From the NCBI GenBank assembly GCA_963744575.1, contig CAVUUF010000005.1, positions 39,285 through 103,284 on the forward strand: DNA of 64,000 bases, written 5' to 3'. The position numbers were made by a program, and so were the translations under genes. Under the pieces are notes generated by a model. That model worked only from the letters and a program-made list of their open reading frames with translations, was not told where the DNA came from and did not search any database. Positions within the stretch are counted from its first letter, which is position 1. Every line of letters begins with the position of its first letter. This stretch comes from Palsa-504 sp963744575 (GTDB lineage Bacteria; Actinomycetota; Actinomycetes; Streptosporangiales; Streptosporangiaceae). Below are positions 36,561 through 47,244 of the stretch, in pieces.

Positions 36561-37351
36561 TGCTGAACACCTGGATCGCGGCCACGGCGGTGGCGGTGAT
36601 CGCCGGGGTGACCGGGTTCTTCGCCGTGCTGCGCGGGTCGACGTTCGCGGCGCACGCCATCCCCAACGGCGCGTTCGCCGGGGCGGCCGGGGCCAGCCTG
36701 CTCGGGCTCAACCCGTTCGCCGGCCTGGCGGTGTTCTCGCTGGCCGGGGCGCTCGGCATCGCCGGGCTGAGCCGCCGCGCCCGGTCGGACGTGGCCACCG
36801 CGCTGACGTTCGTGATGATGCTCGGGGTCGGCGCGCTGTTCGTCAGCTGGAGCAGCGAGTACGCGCAGGAGGCGTACTCGCTGCTGTTCGGCGAGGTGTT
36901 CGGCGTCAGCGCCGGCGAGTTGCTGCCGATCCTGGTGCTCGGCGCGGCGTCGGTCGCCGCGATCGTCGTCATGTTCCGGCCGCTGATGCTCTCCTCGGCG
37001 CTGCCGGAGGTCGCCGAGGCCCGCGGGGTGTCCGCGCGCCGGATGGAACTCGGCTTCCTGCTCGTCATGGCCCTGGCCACCAGCATGACCGTGCCCGTGG
37101 TGGGCGCGCTGCTGATGTTCAGCCTGATGATCGGCCCGGCCGCCGCGGCCAGGGCGCTGACCGCCCGGCCCGGCCGCGCCATGGCCCTGTCGGTGGCCAT
37201 CGCGCTGGTCACCGCCTGGGTAGGCATCGCGGCCTCATACCAGTCCAGCTGGCCGCTCGGCTTCTTCGTCGGCATCCTCGGCGCCGCCTTCTTCCTGGCC
37301 GGCCGGGCCTGGGCCGCGGGCCGCCGGCGACTGGCCGCCCGAACGGCCTGA
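36545..37351 (+). CDS. metal ABC transporter permease 2
   Basis: 268 residues, a second ABC-3 permease (VLRGSTFAAHAIPNGAFAGA; EARGVSARRMELGFLLVMAL; GALLMFSLMIGPAAAARAL). Two distinct permeases with one ATPase and one lipoprotein match the TroABCD/MntABCD arrangement, so the pore is probably a heterodimer. Last gene of the operon; the DUF255 gene begins 13 bases later. Confidence 0.9.
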   Translation: MFSGLMLNTWIAATAVAVIAGVTGFFAVLRGSTFAAHAIPNGAFAGAAGASLLGLNPFAGLAVFSLAGALGIAGLSRRARSDVATALTFVMMLGVGALFVSWSSEYAQEAYSLLFGEVFGVSAGELLPILVLGAASVAAIVVMFRPLMLSSALPEVAEARGVSARRMELGFLLVMALATSMTVPVVGALLMFSLMIGPAAAARALTARPGRAMALSVAIALVTAWVGIAASYQSSWPLGFFVGILGAAFFLAGRAWAAGRRRLAARTA

Positions 37352-37364
37352 GTACCGTGGAACC

Positions 37365-39506
<2,142 letters not shown>

Positions 39507-39667
39507 CCCCCCGGCGCGCACGCGCGGTCGGGGGTACGGTAGGCCCGGCCCGTTCGGCCCCCTCCCGGCCCCGGGCACCTGGCCCCGCCGCCCCCTCCCG
39601 GCCCCGCGGACCTAGCCCCCGCCGCCCCCCTCCCGGTACGGTGTCTCGGGGGGTTATGTTGGGGTCG
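39507..39667. other. C-rich intergenic stretch
   Basis: 161 bases with three degenerate copies of CCCCCTCCCGG(CCCCG) at roughly 35-base spacing (39557, 39592, 39627). Contains the promoter of the NlpC/P60 gene, not separately recognisable. Confidence 0.4.
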
Positions 39668-41035
39668 ATGCACTCGCTCGCGGACGCCATACGCCGTCTT
39701 TGGCGATGGGGCGCGCGTGACGGCCAGGAGCCGTCCGCGAGGCCCAGGCGCCTGCTTCCCGTCCTGGTCAGCGTGCTGGCGGTGGCCGGGACGGCCGTCG
39801 GCGCGGTGCTGGCCACGGCGGCGGCCAAGCCGTCAGGCGCGGTCGGTCCGTCCGGCGCGATCCCGCGGAGCAGCCCGGCCCCGGCAGCCATCGGCGCGCC
39901 GGTGGTGCCCCTACTCGGCGGCAGCGCCGACGGCACCGGAAAGCCGATCCCGGTGCTCGTCGCCCGGGACCGGACCACCGCGAGCACACCCGCGAAGTCG
40001 GCCCGGCCGGTCCCGGTTACCCCGTTGCGCGGCCTGAAGCAGGCGGACCTGCTGGTCGTCGCGCCGTTCTCGCTGTCCCGCCAGGTCCTGGCCGCGGTGG
40101 CCGGGCAGCCCGGCGTCACCGGGACCGAGCCGATCGAAGCGGCCAAGATCAAGATCAACGGCACGTACACGGCGGTGCTCGGCGTCGACCCGTCCACGTT
40201 CCGCGGCTACGCCGCCGCCGCCATGGCGGCGTCCAACCCGCTGTGGCAGGGCGTGGCCGGCGGCGGCGTCGCCGTCTCCTACACCATGGGCACGCTGGAC
40301 CGGCTGTCCCTCGGCGGCCGGGTCACGGTGTCCGGCCGGCCGGAGGAACGGCTGCCGGTGGTGGCGTTCGGCACGGTCGGCATCGGCGGGGTCGATGCCG
40401 TGGTGTCGGACTCGACCGCCAGGTCGCTCGGGGTGCCTGCCGGGAACGCGATCGTGGTCAGCGCCCGGCCGGCCAGCGTGGCCGCGCTGGTGACGCGGAT
40501 CAAGGCCGTGCTGCCGCGCGGGGCGGCGGCCGAACCGCTGGTCACGGTGGTGACCCGGCCCGGTGCGCCCGAAGTCGGGACGATCCCGGCGACCCAGGTG
40601 GGCGGCGCGGCCAGCGGCGCCGTGACCGCGGCCCAGTTGACCGCGGCGTTGCGGGCCGCGGAGAGCAGGAGCGGCCTGCCGTACGTGTGGGGCGCGGCCG
40701 GGCCGTCGTCGTTCGACTGTTCCGGCCTGGTCCAGTGGTCGTTCGCCCAGGCGGGGATCAGCATGCCCCGGGTGGCGGCCGACCAGGCCCGGGCCGGCCT
40801 GGTCGTGCCGGTCAGCCAGCTGCAACCCGGCGACCTGCTCTTCTACCACACCGACCCCACCGACCCCGGTTACATCTCGCACGTTGCCATCTACCTGGGA
40901 AACGGGTGGATGATCCAGGCGCCGCAGCCGGGCATGGACGTCCAGGTGGTGCCGGCCAGCTTCGACTCGCAGTTCGCCGGCGCGATCCGCGTCTACCCCC
41001 GGATCGCCGCCGCGCTGGCCGGCGGCCTGGCCTGA
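39668..41035 (+). CDS. secreted NlpC/P60 peptidoglycan hydrolase
   Basis: 455 residues from ATG 39668. A basic N-terminus and signal-anchor helix (LLPVLVSVLAVAGTAVGAVL) are followed by a Pro/Ala-rich linker. A central domain of about 200 residues (DLLVVAPFSLSRQVLAAVAG; LGVDPSTFRGYAAAAM) resembles extracytoplasmic MacB/FtsX-like or sensor domains. The C-terminal NlpC/P60 domain has the catalytic Cys in SSFDCSGLVQWSF, His in YISHVAIYLG and a third residue near the QAPQPG segment. Probably cleaves D-glutamyl-mesodiaminopimelate bonds in the wall. The central domain is unusual for this family. Confidence 0.85.
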   Translation: MHSLADAIRRLWRWGARDGQEPSARPRRLLPVLVSVLAVAGTAVGAVLATAAAKPSGAVGPSGAIPRSSPAPAAIGAPVVPLLGGSADGTGKPIPVLVARDRTTASTPAKSARPVPVTPLRGLKQADLLVVAPFSLSRQVLAAVAGQPGVTGTEPIEAAKIKINGTYTAVLGVDPSTFRGYAAAAMAASNPLWQGVAGGGVAVSYTMGTLDRLSLGGRVTVSGRPEERLPVVAFGTVGIGGVDAVVSDSTARSLGVPAGNAIVVSARPASVAALVTRIKAVLPRGAAAEPLVTVVTRPGAPEVGTIPATQVGGAASGAVTAAQLTAALRAAESRSGLPYVWGAAGPSSFDCSGLVQWSFAQAGISMPRVAADQARAGLVVPVSQLQPGDLLFYHTDPTDPGYISHVAIYLGNGWMIQAPQPGMDVQVVPASFDSQFAGAIRVYPRIAAALAGGLA

Positions 41036-41129
41036 GGTCCGGCGCACCGCGGCGCCTCGCAGCCTCGCTCGTCCCGTGCGCATCATCAGCCTCTGACGCC
41101 CCGTCACTCTCGCCGCGGGCCCGTCCGAA

Positions 41130-41158
41130 AACAGCATCGATGCCACATTCATGCTGTT
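41130..41158. repeat. third copy of the dispersed palindromic unit
   Basis: AACAGCATCGATGCCACATT, then CATGCTGTT. Matches unit A at 24622-24648 at 24 of 27 positions, with arms AACAGCAT/ATGCTGTT perfect. Located 95 bases after the NlpC/P60 stop and 98 bases before the next gene. Confidence 0.6.
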
Positions 41159-41240
41159 ACGCCGGGGCCTTCCGGGTGGCACCGAAGGCTCGGCCCGGGG
41201 GCTTTTCTGCTCGGCGGCGTTTGACCAGGCTGGACGGCTG

Positions 41241-41256
41241 TGTAATCATAATTACA
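41241..41256. promoter_or_regulatory. palindrome abutting start codon of unknown gene
   Basis: TGTAAT-CATA-ATTACA, perfect 6-nt arms; its last A is the first base of the ATG. Very AT-rich against the local background. Probably an operator or the -10 region of a near-leaderless transcript. Confidence 0.5.
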
Positions 41257-41888
41257 TGAATACACGGTCAGAGGGCTCCGCGGCCGCGACCGCGGACGCG
41301 GACGACGCGGCCGGGACGGGTAGCGACGCCAACGCCGGCCGCGGGACCGCCGGGGCGGACCAGGGCCAGCGCCAGGGCAGTGCCGCCGGGGAAGTGCGCG
41401 GCTGGTTCACCGGCCGCCTGCCCGCTGACTGGTTCCCGGCCGCGCCGGAGATCCAGGTGGACCGCGAGGAGATCACCGTCGTCGGCGAGCTGCCCGCCCC
41501 CGGCACCGGCGGCGCGTCGGACGCCGACCGCGCCGTGGCCGCCGAGGGCCGGATCCGCCGGTTCCGCGAGGAGACCAGGATCCACCGGATCGAGATCGCG
41601 CGGGAAGCCGAGCACAAGTTCCGGCGCAAGGTGTCCTGGGGGGTCACCTGCGCGGACGTGACCGAGATGTTCACCACGCTCTCGGTTCCGGTGATGACCA
41701 GGCTGCGCCAGCCCGAGCGCCGCGTCCTGGATACCCTCGTCGACGCGGGCGTGGCCCGCAGCCGCAGTGAAGCGCTGGCCTGGTGCGTGCGGCTGACCGG
41801 GGAGAACGCGGACTCCTGGCTGTCCCGGCTGCGCGCGGCCATGCGGCACGTCGAGGAAGTGCGCGACCAGGGCCCGGGCAGCGACTGA
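41256..41888 (+). CDS. conserved hypothetical protein with possible DNA-binding C-terminus
   Basis: 210 residues from ATG 41256. A low-complexity Ala/Asp/Gly N-terminus (1-45) is followed by WFTGRLPADWFPAAPEIQVD, a charged helix RRFREETRIHRIEIAREAEH, and a C-terminal region VMTRLRQPERRVLDTLVDAG then ARSRSEALAWCVRLTGEN. The last part looks like a ribbon-helix-helix or HTH-like module. I have no family name or proven function. No ribosome site is visible; a palindrome covers the expected position, so translation may be leaderless. Monocistronic. Confidence 0.7.
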   Translation: MNTRSEGSAAATADADDAAGTGSDANAGRGTAGADQGQRQGSAAGEVRGWFTGRLPADWFPAAPEIQVDREEITVVGELPAPGTGGASDADRAVAAEGRIRRFREETRIHRIEIAREAEHKFRRKVSWGVTCADVTEMFTTLSVPVMTRLRQPERRVLDTLVDAGVARSRSEALAWCVRLTGENADSWLSRLRAAMRHVEEVRDQGPGSD

Positions 41889-41901
41889 TTCCTCCCCGGT
41901 A

Positions 41902-41970
41902 ATTGGTCTATACCAGGTTACGGCGGCATATTAATACCTGCTCAGAAAAGCCATAAGGTCTATACCTTAT
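41902..41970. promoter_or_regulatory. DasR/GntR-like boxes upstream of pckA
   Basis: ATTGGTCTATACCAGG (41902-41917) agrees at 12 of 16 positions with the DasR dre consensus (ACTGGTCTAGACCACT, from memory). A second site with the same GGTCTATACC core sits at 41957-41966 inside a longer palindrome ATAAGGT-CTAT-ACCTTAT (41953-41970). The two cores are 52 bases apart, in a 240-base AT-enriched leader before pckA. Confidence 0.5.
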
Positions 41971-42131
41971 AACCCGCCCCCGGCGTTTCCGCTGCTGAAC
42001 CGAGCGCCATAATCGCTCCGATTCCGGGTACACTCCACTAAATCACGCTGGTTCGTGACGCGCGCGTCCCCCCGCGCTGGCCGGCGTGCCCGCGTTGCGG
42101 CGTGGAGTACCTGCCCAGGAGAGGAACGACA

Positions 42132-43682
42132 GTGGCGTACCAGGTGAACGGCTCGCGGGTGGAATGGAATCCCACCGCGGCGCGGTTGCGCGAACTGACC
42201 GAAAAAATGCCGAACGCCTCGGTAACCCGGTTCGGAAACGTCAACGTCAAGGCGCGCGTCGACGCCCGGAGCACGCGGTCCACCTACCTCCTCGAAGACT
42301 CAACCAACTCCACCGGCCAGACCATTACCCGGGCCGAATATGACCGCGTGGCCGCGATCCAGGACGCGCACATCGCGCAATCGCACATGGTCGTGGTGGA
42401 CGGCTATATCGGGTCAGATCCGCGGTTCCGCACCCGGGCGCGGTTGATCATGGAGGCGGCCAACGCCAACGTGGCCGGCATGCAGCAGCAGCTGTACTAC
42501 CCGGTGGGCGCGGACTACGACCCGGCTGCGTGGGAACCGGACACCACGGTGATCTACACGCCCAACGCGGCCGTTCCCGGCTACCCCGACGACCGGCTCA
42601 TCGCGGTCGACCTGAACGGCAACGTCACCCGCGTGCTCAACTCGGACTACTTCGGCGAGTCCAAGAAGGGCGGCCTGCGGATGTGGAACAACATCGTCTA
42701 CCACCGCGGCGGCCTGGCCCTGCACGCCGGCTGCAAGGTCATCCCGGTGCACGGGGCTCCCACGGCAGTCCTGATCGTGGGCCTGTCCGGGACGGGCAAG
42801 ACGACGACCACGTTCACCACCCAGCTCGGCAGCAGGCCCGCCCAGGACAACTTCGTCGCGCTGATGCCCGGCGGGCGCGTCTACACCACCGAGAACGGGT
42901 GCTTCGCCAAGACCTTCGGCCTCAACCCGGAGTACGAGCCGGTCATCTATCACGCCACCACCCAGCCCGACGCCTACCTGGAGAACGTCTCCGTCGACGA
43001 CGCGGGCCAGGTGGACTTCTTCGACACCTCCTACACCAAGAACGGCAGGACCACCTGGCCGTTCGCCTACGTCGACCCGTGGCCGGCCGACCAGATCCCG
43101 CCGGCCCAGTTCCTGCTCATCCTGAACCGCAACGAGAGCATCCTGCCCGGTGTGGCCCGGCTGGACCGGACCCAGGCCGCCGCGTACTTCATGCTCGGCG
43201 AGACCACGGGCACCTCAGCCGGCGGCAAGGACGAGGAAGGCAAGTTCCTGCGCGTCCCCGGCACCAACCCGTTCTTCCCCCGCGACATGGCCGACATGGG
43301 CAACCGGATGCTCGAGCTGCTCGACAGCCACGAGCTTCAGGCGTTCGTGCTGAACACCGGCCGGGTCGGCGCTGCTGGCAAAGGGGGGGACGATGACCAC
43401 CCGGGCGCCAAGAAGGTGACGATCCCGTACTCCTCGGCGATCGTGCAGGGCATCGTCGAGGGCACCATCGGTTGGACCGAGGACCCCGACTTCGGCTACG
43501 AGGTGGCGGCCGCGGTACCCGGCGTGGACGACATCGAGATCCTCCAGCCGCGGCGGCTCTACGCCAGGCAGGGCCGGACCGCCGAGCACGACGCCATGGT
43601 GGCCAGGCTCAAGCGGGAGCGCACAAAGTTCCTCGGCTCCTTCCCCGGGCTGGATGAGTCCCTGGTCAAGTCGCTCGGCTGA
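42132..43682 (+). CDS. pckA: phosphoenolpyruvate carboxykinase, ATP type
   Basis: 516 residues from GTG 42132, preceded by AGGAGAGGAAC. Converts oxaloacetate and ATP to PEP in gluconeogenesis. ATP-PEPCK signatures: KKGGLRMWNNIVYHRGGLAL region, P-loop GLSGTGKTTTT and downstream TENGCFAKTF. Sequence TSAGGKDEEGKFLRVPGTNP precedes the C-terminal domain. Many actinomycetes carry the unrelated GTP enzyme instead, so the ATP type is notable. DasR-like boxes upstream may link it to carbon-source control. Confidence 0.92.
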   Translation: MAYQVNGSRVEWNPTAARLRELTEKMPNASVTRFGNVNVKARVDARSTRSTYLLEDSTNSTGQTITRAEYDRVAAIQDAHIAQSHMVVVDGYIGSDPRFRTRARLIMEAANANVAGMQQQLYYPVGADYDPAAWEPDTTVIYTPNAAVPGYPDDRLIAVDLNGNVTRVLNSDYFGESKKGGLRMWNNIVYHRGGLALHAGCKVIPVHGAPTAVLIVGLSGTGKTTTTFTTQLGSRPAQDNFVALMPGGRVYTTENGCFAKTFGLNPEYEPVIYHATTQPDAYLENVSVDDAGQVDFFDTSYTKNGRTTWPFAYVDPWPADQIPPAQFLLILNRNESILPGVARLDRTQAAAYFMLGETTGTSAGGKDEEGKFLRVPGTNPFFPRDMADMGNRMLELLDSHELQAFVLNTGRVGAAGKGGDDDHPGAKKVTIPYSSAIVQGIVEGTIGWTEDPDFGYEVAAAVPGVDDIEILQPRRLYARQGRTAEHDAMVARLKRERTKFLGSFPGLDESLVKSLG

Positions 43683-43792
43683 CTCGTGCCATCCGACCCG
43701 GAACCCAGCCGTTAACCGTTGCGTTCCACTCGTTGGGTACCGTAAATCGTCGTTTGCCGTAGATCATCACGGTGATGAGGAAGGCCGCCAGC

Positions 43793-44587
43793 ATGAGACT
43801 TCGTGACCTGGTCTACCGGCTTTACCAGCACAGGCTGCAGGCTTCGCTGTCGCCCGAGGCCATCCCGCGGCACGTCGGGGTGATGTGCGACGGGAACCGC
43901 CGGTGGGCCAGGTCGGCGGGATTCAATGACGTCAGCAGCGGCCACCGCAAGGGCGCGGACAAGATATTCGAGCTGCTCGACTGGTGCCGCGAGACCGGTG
44001 TCGAGGTGGTCACCCTGTGGCTGCTGTCCACCGACAACCTGGCCCGGCCGGCCAGCGAGCTCGTCCCGCTGCTGAAGATCATCGAGGACACCGTGCAGGG
44101 CCTGGTGGCCGAGCAGTGGCATGTGCACCCGGTCGGCGCGCTCGACCTGCTGCCCGGCGAGACCGTCCGGGTACTCAAGGACGCGGCCGACGCGACCGCG
44201 CACTATCCGGGCCTGCTGGTCAACGTGGCGGTGGGATACGGCGGGCGGCGCGAGATCGCCGACGCGGTCCGCTCCCTGCTGCAGGACCACGCGACCAGGG
44301 GGACCACCATCGAGGAGCTGGCCGAGGTGCTCGACGTCGAGCACATCGCCGAGCACCTGTACACCGCGGGCCAGCCGGACCCCGATCTGGTCATCCGCAC
44401 CTCGGGCGAGCAGCGGCTCGGCGGGTTCCTGCTGTGGCAGAGCACGCACTCGGAGTTCTACTTCTGCGACGCCTACTGGCCCGCCTTCCGCAAGGTGGAC
44501 TTCCTGCGCGCGCTGCGCTCCTACGCCGCCAGGAACCGCAGGTTCGGTGCGTTATCGCAGCTTAATGGCGGGTACACGCACTGGTAA
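43793..44587 (+). CDS. cis-prenyl (Z-prenyl) diphosphate synthase
   Basis: 264 residues from ATG 43793 (AAGG 8 nt upstream; in-frame alternatives at 43772 and 43775). UppS-fold motifs: HVGVMCDGNRRWAR (catalytic Asp), GHRKGADK, LWLLSTDNLARP, LVIRTSGEQRLGGFLLWQ and EFYFCDAYWP. The N-terminus MRLRDLVYRLYQHRLQ resembles mycobacterial short-chain Z-farnesyl diphosphate synthase rather than the long-chain enzyme. Supplies the polyprenyl carrier lipid for envelope glycans, which fits the downstream glycosyltransferases. Confidence 0.88.
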   Translation: MRLRDLVYRLYQHRLQASLSPEAIPRHVGVMCDGNRRWARSAGFNDVSSGHRKGADKIFELLDWCRETGVEVVTLWLLSTDNLARPASELVPLLKIIEDTVQGLVAEQWHVHPVGALDLLPGETVRVLKDAADATAHYPGLLVNVAVGYGGRREIADAVRSLLQDHATRGTTIEELAEVLDVEHIAEHLYTAGQPDPDLVIRTSGEQRLGGFLLWQSTHSEFYFCDAYWPAFRKVDFLRALRSYAARNRRFGALSQLNGGYTHW

Positions 44588-44811
44588 CGTGGCGGTGCTT
44601 TTGCCAGCTCGCGATCGCGGGTACCTTCGATAGTGGTGGACGGCGCGGCGCCGTTCCCGGGAAGGCCCTCGGATCTTCGTGCTTCGCGCGTTGCGTGCAG
44701 GCGAGATGACAGAAGGGCCGGCGCGGCCCTTCGGGGGCCAGGCCCGGTCCATCCGACACGTCTGTGTCCTGTCTCGGCGCCGGGGCCGCCCCGGCGCCCA
44801 GGGGAGTCTGC
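44588..44811. other. intergenic region
   Basis: 224 bases between the prenyl synthase and PhoH genes. No RNA gene or clear repeat; presumably the PhoH promoter. Confidence 0.3.
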
Positions 44812-46116
44812 GTGGTCAATTCCCTAGGTCGCCGTACGTACGTACTCGACACCAGTGTCCTGCTCGCCGACCCGGCAGCCATCACGCGCTTCGATGAGCA
44901 CAAGGTGGTGCTGCCGGTGGTCGTGATCACCGAGCTGGAAGCCAAGCGGCACCATCCCGAACTGGGCTACTTCGCCCGCCAGGCCCTGCGGCACCTCGAC
45001 GACCTGCGCGTCGAGCACGGCAGGCTGGACGCGGAGCTGCCGGTCGGGGCGCTCGGCGGCACAGCGCGGGTCGAGCTCAATCATTCCGACCCGACGGTGC
45101 TGCCCGCCGGGTTCCGGCTGGGGGACAACGACTCGCGCATCCTGTCCGTGGCGCGCAGCCTGGCCGCCGACGGCGAAGACGTCGTCCTGGTCAGCAAGGA
45201 CCTGCCGCTGCGGGTCAAGGCCGCCTCGATCGGCCTGGCGGCGCAGGAGTACCGCGCCGAGCTGCCGGTCGACTCCGGCTGGACCGGGATGACCGAGCTG
45301 GACCTCAGCGCTGGTGAGATCGAGCAGCTGTACGAATCAGGCACCTTGGAGCACGAGGCGGCCCGCGACCTGCCCTGCCACACCGGCCTCGTCCTCACCT
45401 CCGCCAACGGCAGCGCGCTGGGCCGGGTCCGGCCGGACAAGTCCGTCCAGCTGGTGCGGGGCGACCGGGAGGCCTTCGGCCTGCGCGGCCGCAGCGCGGA
45501 GCAGCGGGTCGCGCTCGACCTGCTGCTCGACCCGGAGATCGGCATCGTGTCGCTCGGCGGCCGGGCCGGCACCGGCAAGTCCGCGCTGGCCCTGTGCGCC
45601 GGCCTCGAGGCGGTGATGGAGCGGCGCCAGCACCGCAAGGTCATCGTGTTCCGCCCGCTGTACGCGGTCGGCGGCCAGGAGCTCGGCTACCTGCCCGGTT
45701 CCGAGGCGGACAAGATGAGCCCGTGGGCGCAGGCCGTCTACGACACCCTGGGCGCGGTCACCACCCAGGACGTCATCGACGAGGTGCTGGCCCGGGACAT
45801 GTTCGAGGTCCTGCCGCTGACCCACATCAGGGGCCGGTCGCTGCACGACGCGTTCGTGATCGTGGACGAGGCGCAGTCGCTGGAGCGCGGCGTGCTGCTC
45901 ACCGTGCTGTCCCGGATCGGCGCCGGGTCCCGGGTGGTGCTCACCCACGACATCGCGCAGCGGGACAACCTGCGGGTCGGCCGGCACGACGGGGTGATCG
46001 CGGTGATCGAGAAGCTCAAGGGCCACCCGCTGTTCGCCCACGTCACCCTGGTCAGGTCCGAACGATCCCAGATCGCCGCCCTGGTCACCGAGATGCTGGA
46101 GGACTCCGGCCTGTAA
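44812..46116 (+). CDS. PIN domain-PhoH ATPase fusion (PhoH2-like)
   Basis: 434 residues from GTG 44812 (GGGGAG 5 nt upstream). N-terminal PIN nuclease domain with acidic residues in YVLDTSVLLADP, VITELEAKRH, LGDNDSRILS and LVSKDLPLR. The C-terminal PhoH ATPase has Walker A GRAGTGKSALAL, IVFRPLYAVGGQELGYLPG and Walker B FVIVDEAQSLE. Related PhoH2 proteins unwind and cleave RNA in an ATP-dependent way. Monocistronic in appearance, 42 bases before a GT2. Confidence 0.9.
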   Translation: MVNSLGRRTYVLDTSVLLADPAAITRFDEHKVVLPVVVITELEAKRHHPELGYFARQALRHLDDLRVEHGRLDAELPVGALGGTARVELNHSDPTVLPAGFRLGDNDSRILSVARSLAADGEDVVLVSKDLPLRVKAASIGLAAQEYRAELPVDSGWTGMTELDLSAGEIEQLYESGTLEHEAARDLPCHTGLVLTSANGSALGRVRPDKSVQLVRGDREAFGLRGRSAEQRVALDLLLDPEIGIVSLGGRAGTGKSALALCAGLEAVMERRQHRKVIVFRPLYAVGGQELGYLPGSEADKMSPWAQAVYDTLGAVTTQDVIDEVLARDMFEVLPLTHIRGRSLHDAFVIVDEAQSLERGVLLTVLSRIGAGSRVVLTHDIAQRDNLRVGRHDGVIAVIEKLKGHPLFAHVTLVRSERSQIAALVTEMLEDSGL

Positions 46117-46158
46117 ACGGCCGGCGGCGGCGCTGGCTGCGGTACGGTGGCCAGCGTT

Positions 46159-47241
46159 ATGGACTACCCACCTGTGTCCGTCGTGATGCCGGTCAGGAAC
46201 GAGGAGCGGCATCTCGAGGAGTCGGTTCGGCGCGTGCTCGGCCAGGACTACCCGGGCGAGCTCGAGCTGGTGCTCGCGGTCGGCCCGTCGGCCGACCGGA
46301 CCGGGCAGATCGCGCGGGAGCTGGCCGCCGCCCATCCCGGGGTCACGGCCATCGCCAACCCGACCGGGAAGATCCCCGCGGCCCTGAACGCCGCCCTGGG
46401 CGCGGCCCGGCACGAGGTGATCGCCAGGGTCGACGGGCACGCGCTGCCGCCGCCTGGGTACCTGCGCACCGCCGTCAGGCTGCTGGCCGAGACCGGCGCG
46501 GCCGACGTCGGCGGGGTCATGGCGGCCGAGGGCGTGACCACCTTTCAGCGCGCCGTGGCCTGGGCAATGACGTCCAAGGCCGGGGTGGGCGCGGCCGCGT
46601 TCCATACCGGCGGCGGGGCCGGCCCGGCCGACAGCGTCTACCTCGGCGTGTACCGCCGGGAGGCGATCGAGCGGGCCGGCGGCTGGGACGAGGGGATGCT
46701 GCGGGCCGAGGACTGGGACCTGAACTACCGCATCCGGGCCGGCGGCGGCCAGATCTGGTTCACCCCCGAGCTCCGGGTGACCTACCGGCCGCGGGCCGGC
46801 GTCCGCACCCTCGGCGCGCAGTACTTCCACTACGGCCGCTGGCGGCGGGTGATCGTCCGCGAGCACCCGGAGACGGCCAGCTTCCGCTACCTCGCCCCGC
46901 CCGCCGCGGCGGCCCTGGTCGCCCTGGGGTCGATCACCGGCCTGGCCGGGCTGGCCGCGATCGCGGCCGGCGGCCCGGCCGCCGTCAGCTGGCTGGCCGC
47001 CGGAGTCGCCGTCCCGGTCACCTACCTGGCCGGGATCACCGCCGTCGGGGCCGTCCTGGCCAGGAAACTGCCCGTGGCCGTGCGCGTCCGGGTCCCGCTC
47101 GTGCTCGGCGTCATGCACATGTGCTGGGGGACCGGGTTCTGGTCCAGTCCGCGGACGCTGCACCGGGGCGGGAAAGCTGACACGCCTGTCCGTTCGGGAG
47201 AAAAGAAGGCAGCAGGGGCGGCCACGGTGAGGGGAGAATAG
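46159..47241 (+). CDS. family 2 glycosyltransferase with C-terminal membrane helices
   Basis: 360 residues from ATG 46159 (GTG 46147 is an alternative). GT-A fold: VSVVMPVRNEERHLEESVRR, donor DXD-like ARVDGHALPP, acceptor motif AEDWDLNYRI and a late RYFHYGRWRR-like segment. Three or four hydrophobic helices after residue 250. Resembles succinoglycan/ExoA-type transferases acting on lipid-linked sugars. Ends 3 bases before the aminotransferase, so probably co-transcribed. Confidence 0.85.
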   Translation: MDYPPVSVVMPVRNEERHLEESVRRVLGQDYPGELELVLAVGPSADRTGQIARELAAAHPGVTAIANPTGKIPAALNAALGAARHEVIARVDGHALPPPGYLRTAVRLLAETGAADVGGVMAAEGVTTFQRAVAWAMTSKAGVGAAAFHTGGGAGPADSVYLGVYRREAIERAGGWDEGMLRAEDWDLNYRIRAGGGQIWFTPELRVTYRPRAGVRTLGAQYFHYGRWRRVIVREHPETASFRYLAPPAAAALVALGSITGLAGLAAIAAGGPAAVSWLAAGVAVPVTYLAGITAVGAVLARKLPVAVRVRVPLVLGVMHMCWGTGFWSSPRTLHRGGKADTPVRSGEKKAAGAATVRGE

Positions 47242-47244
47242 AGC

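Noticed and set aside
39557..39640. C-rich degenerate repeat as a functional element
   Set aside because: Copies are poor and the composition is close to the local background; low-complexity drift explains it.
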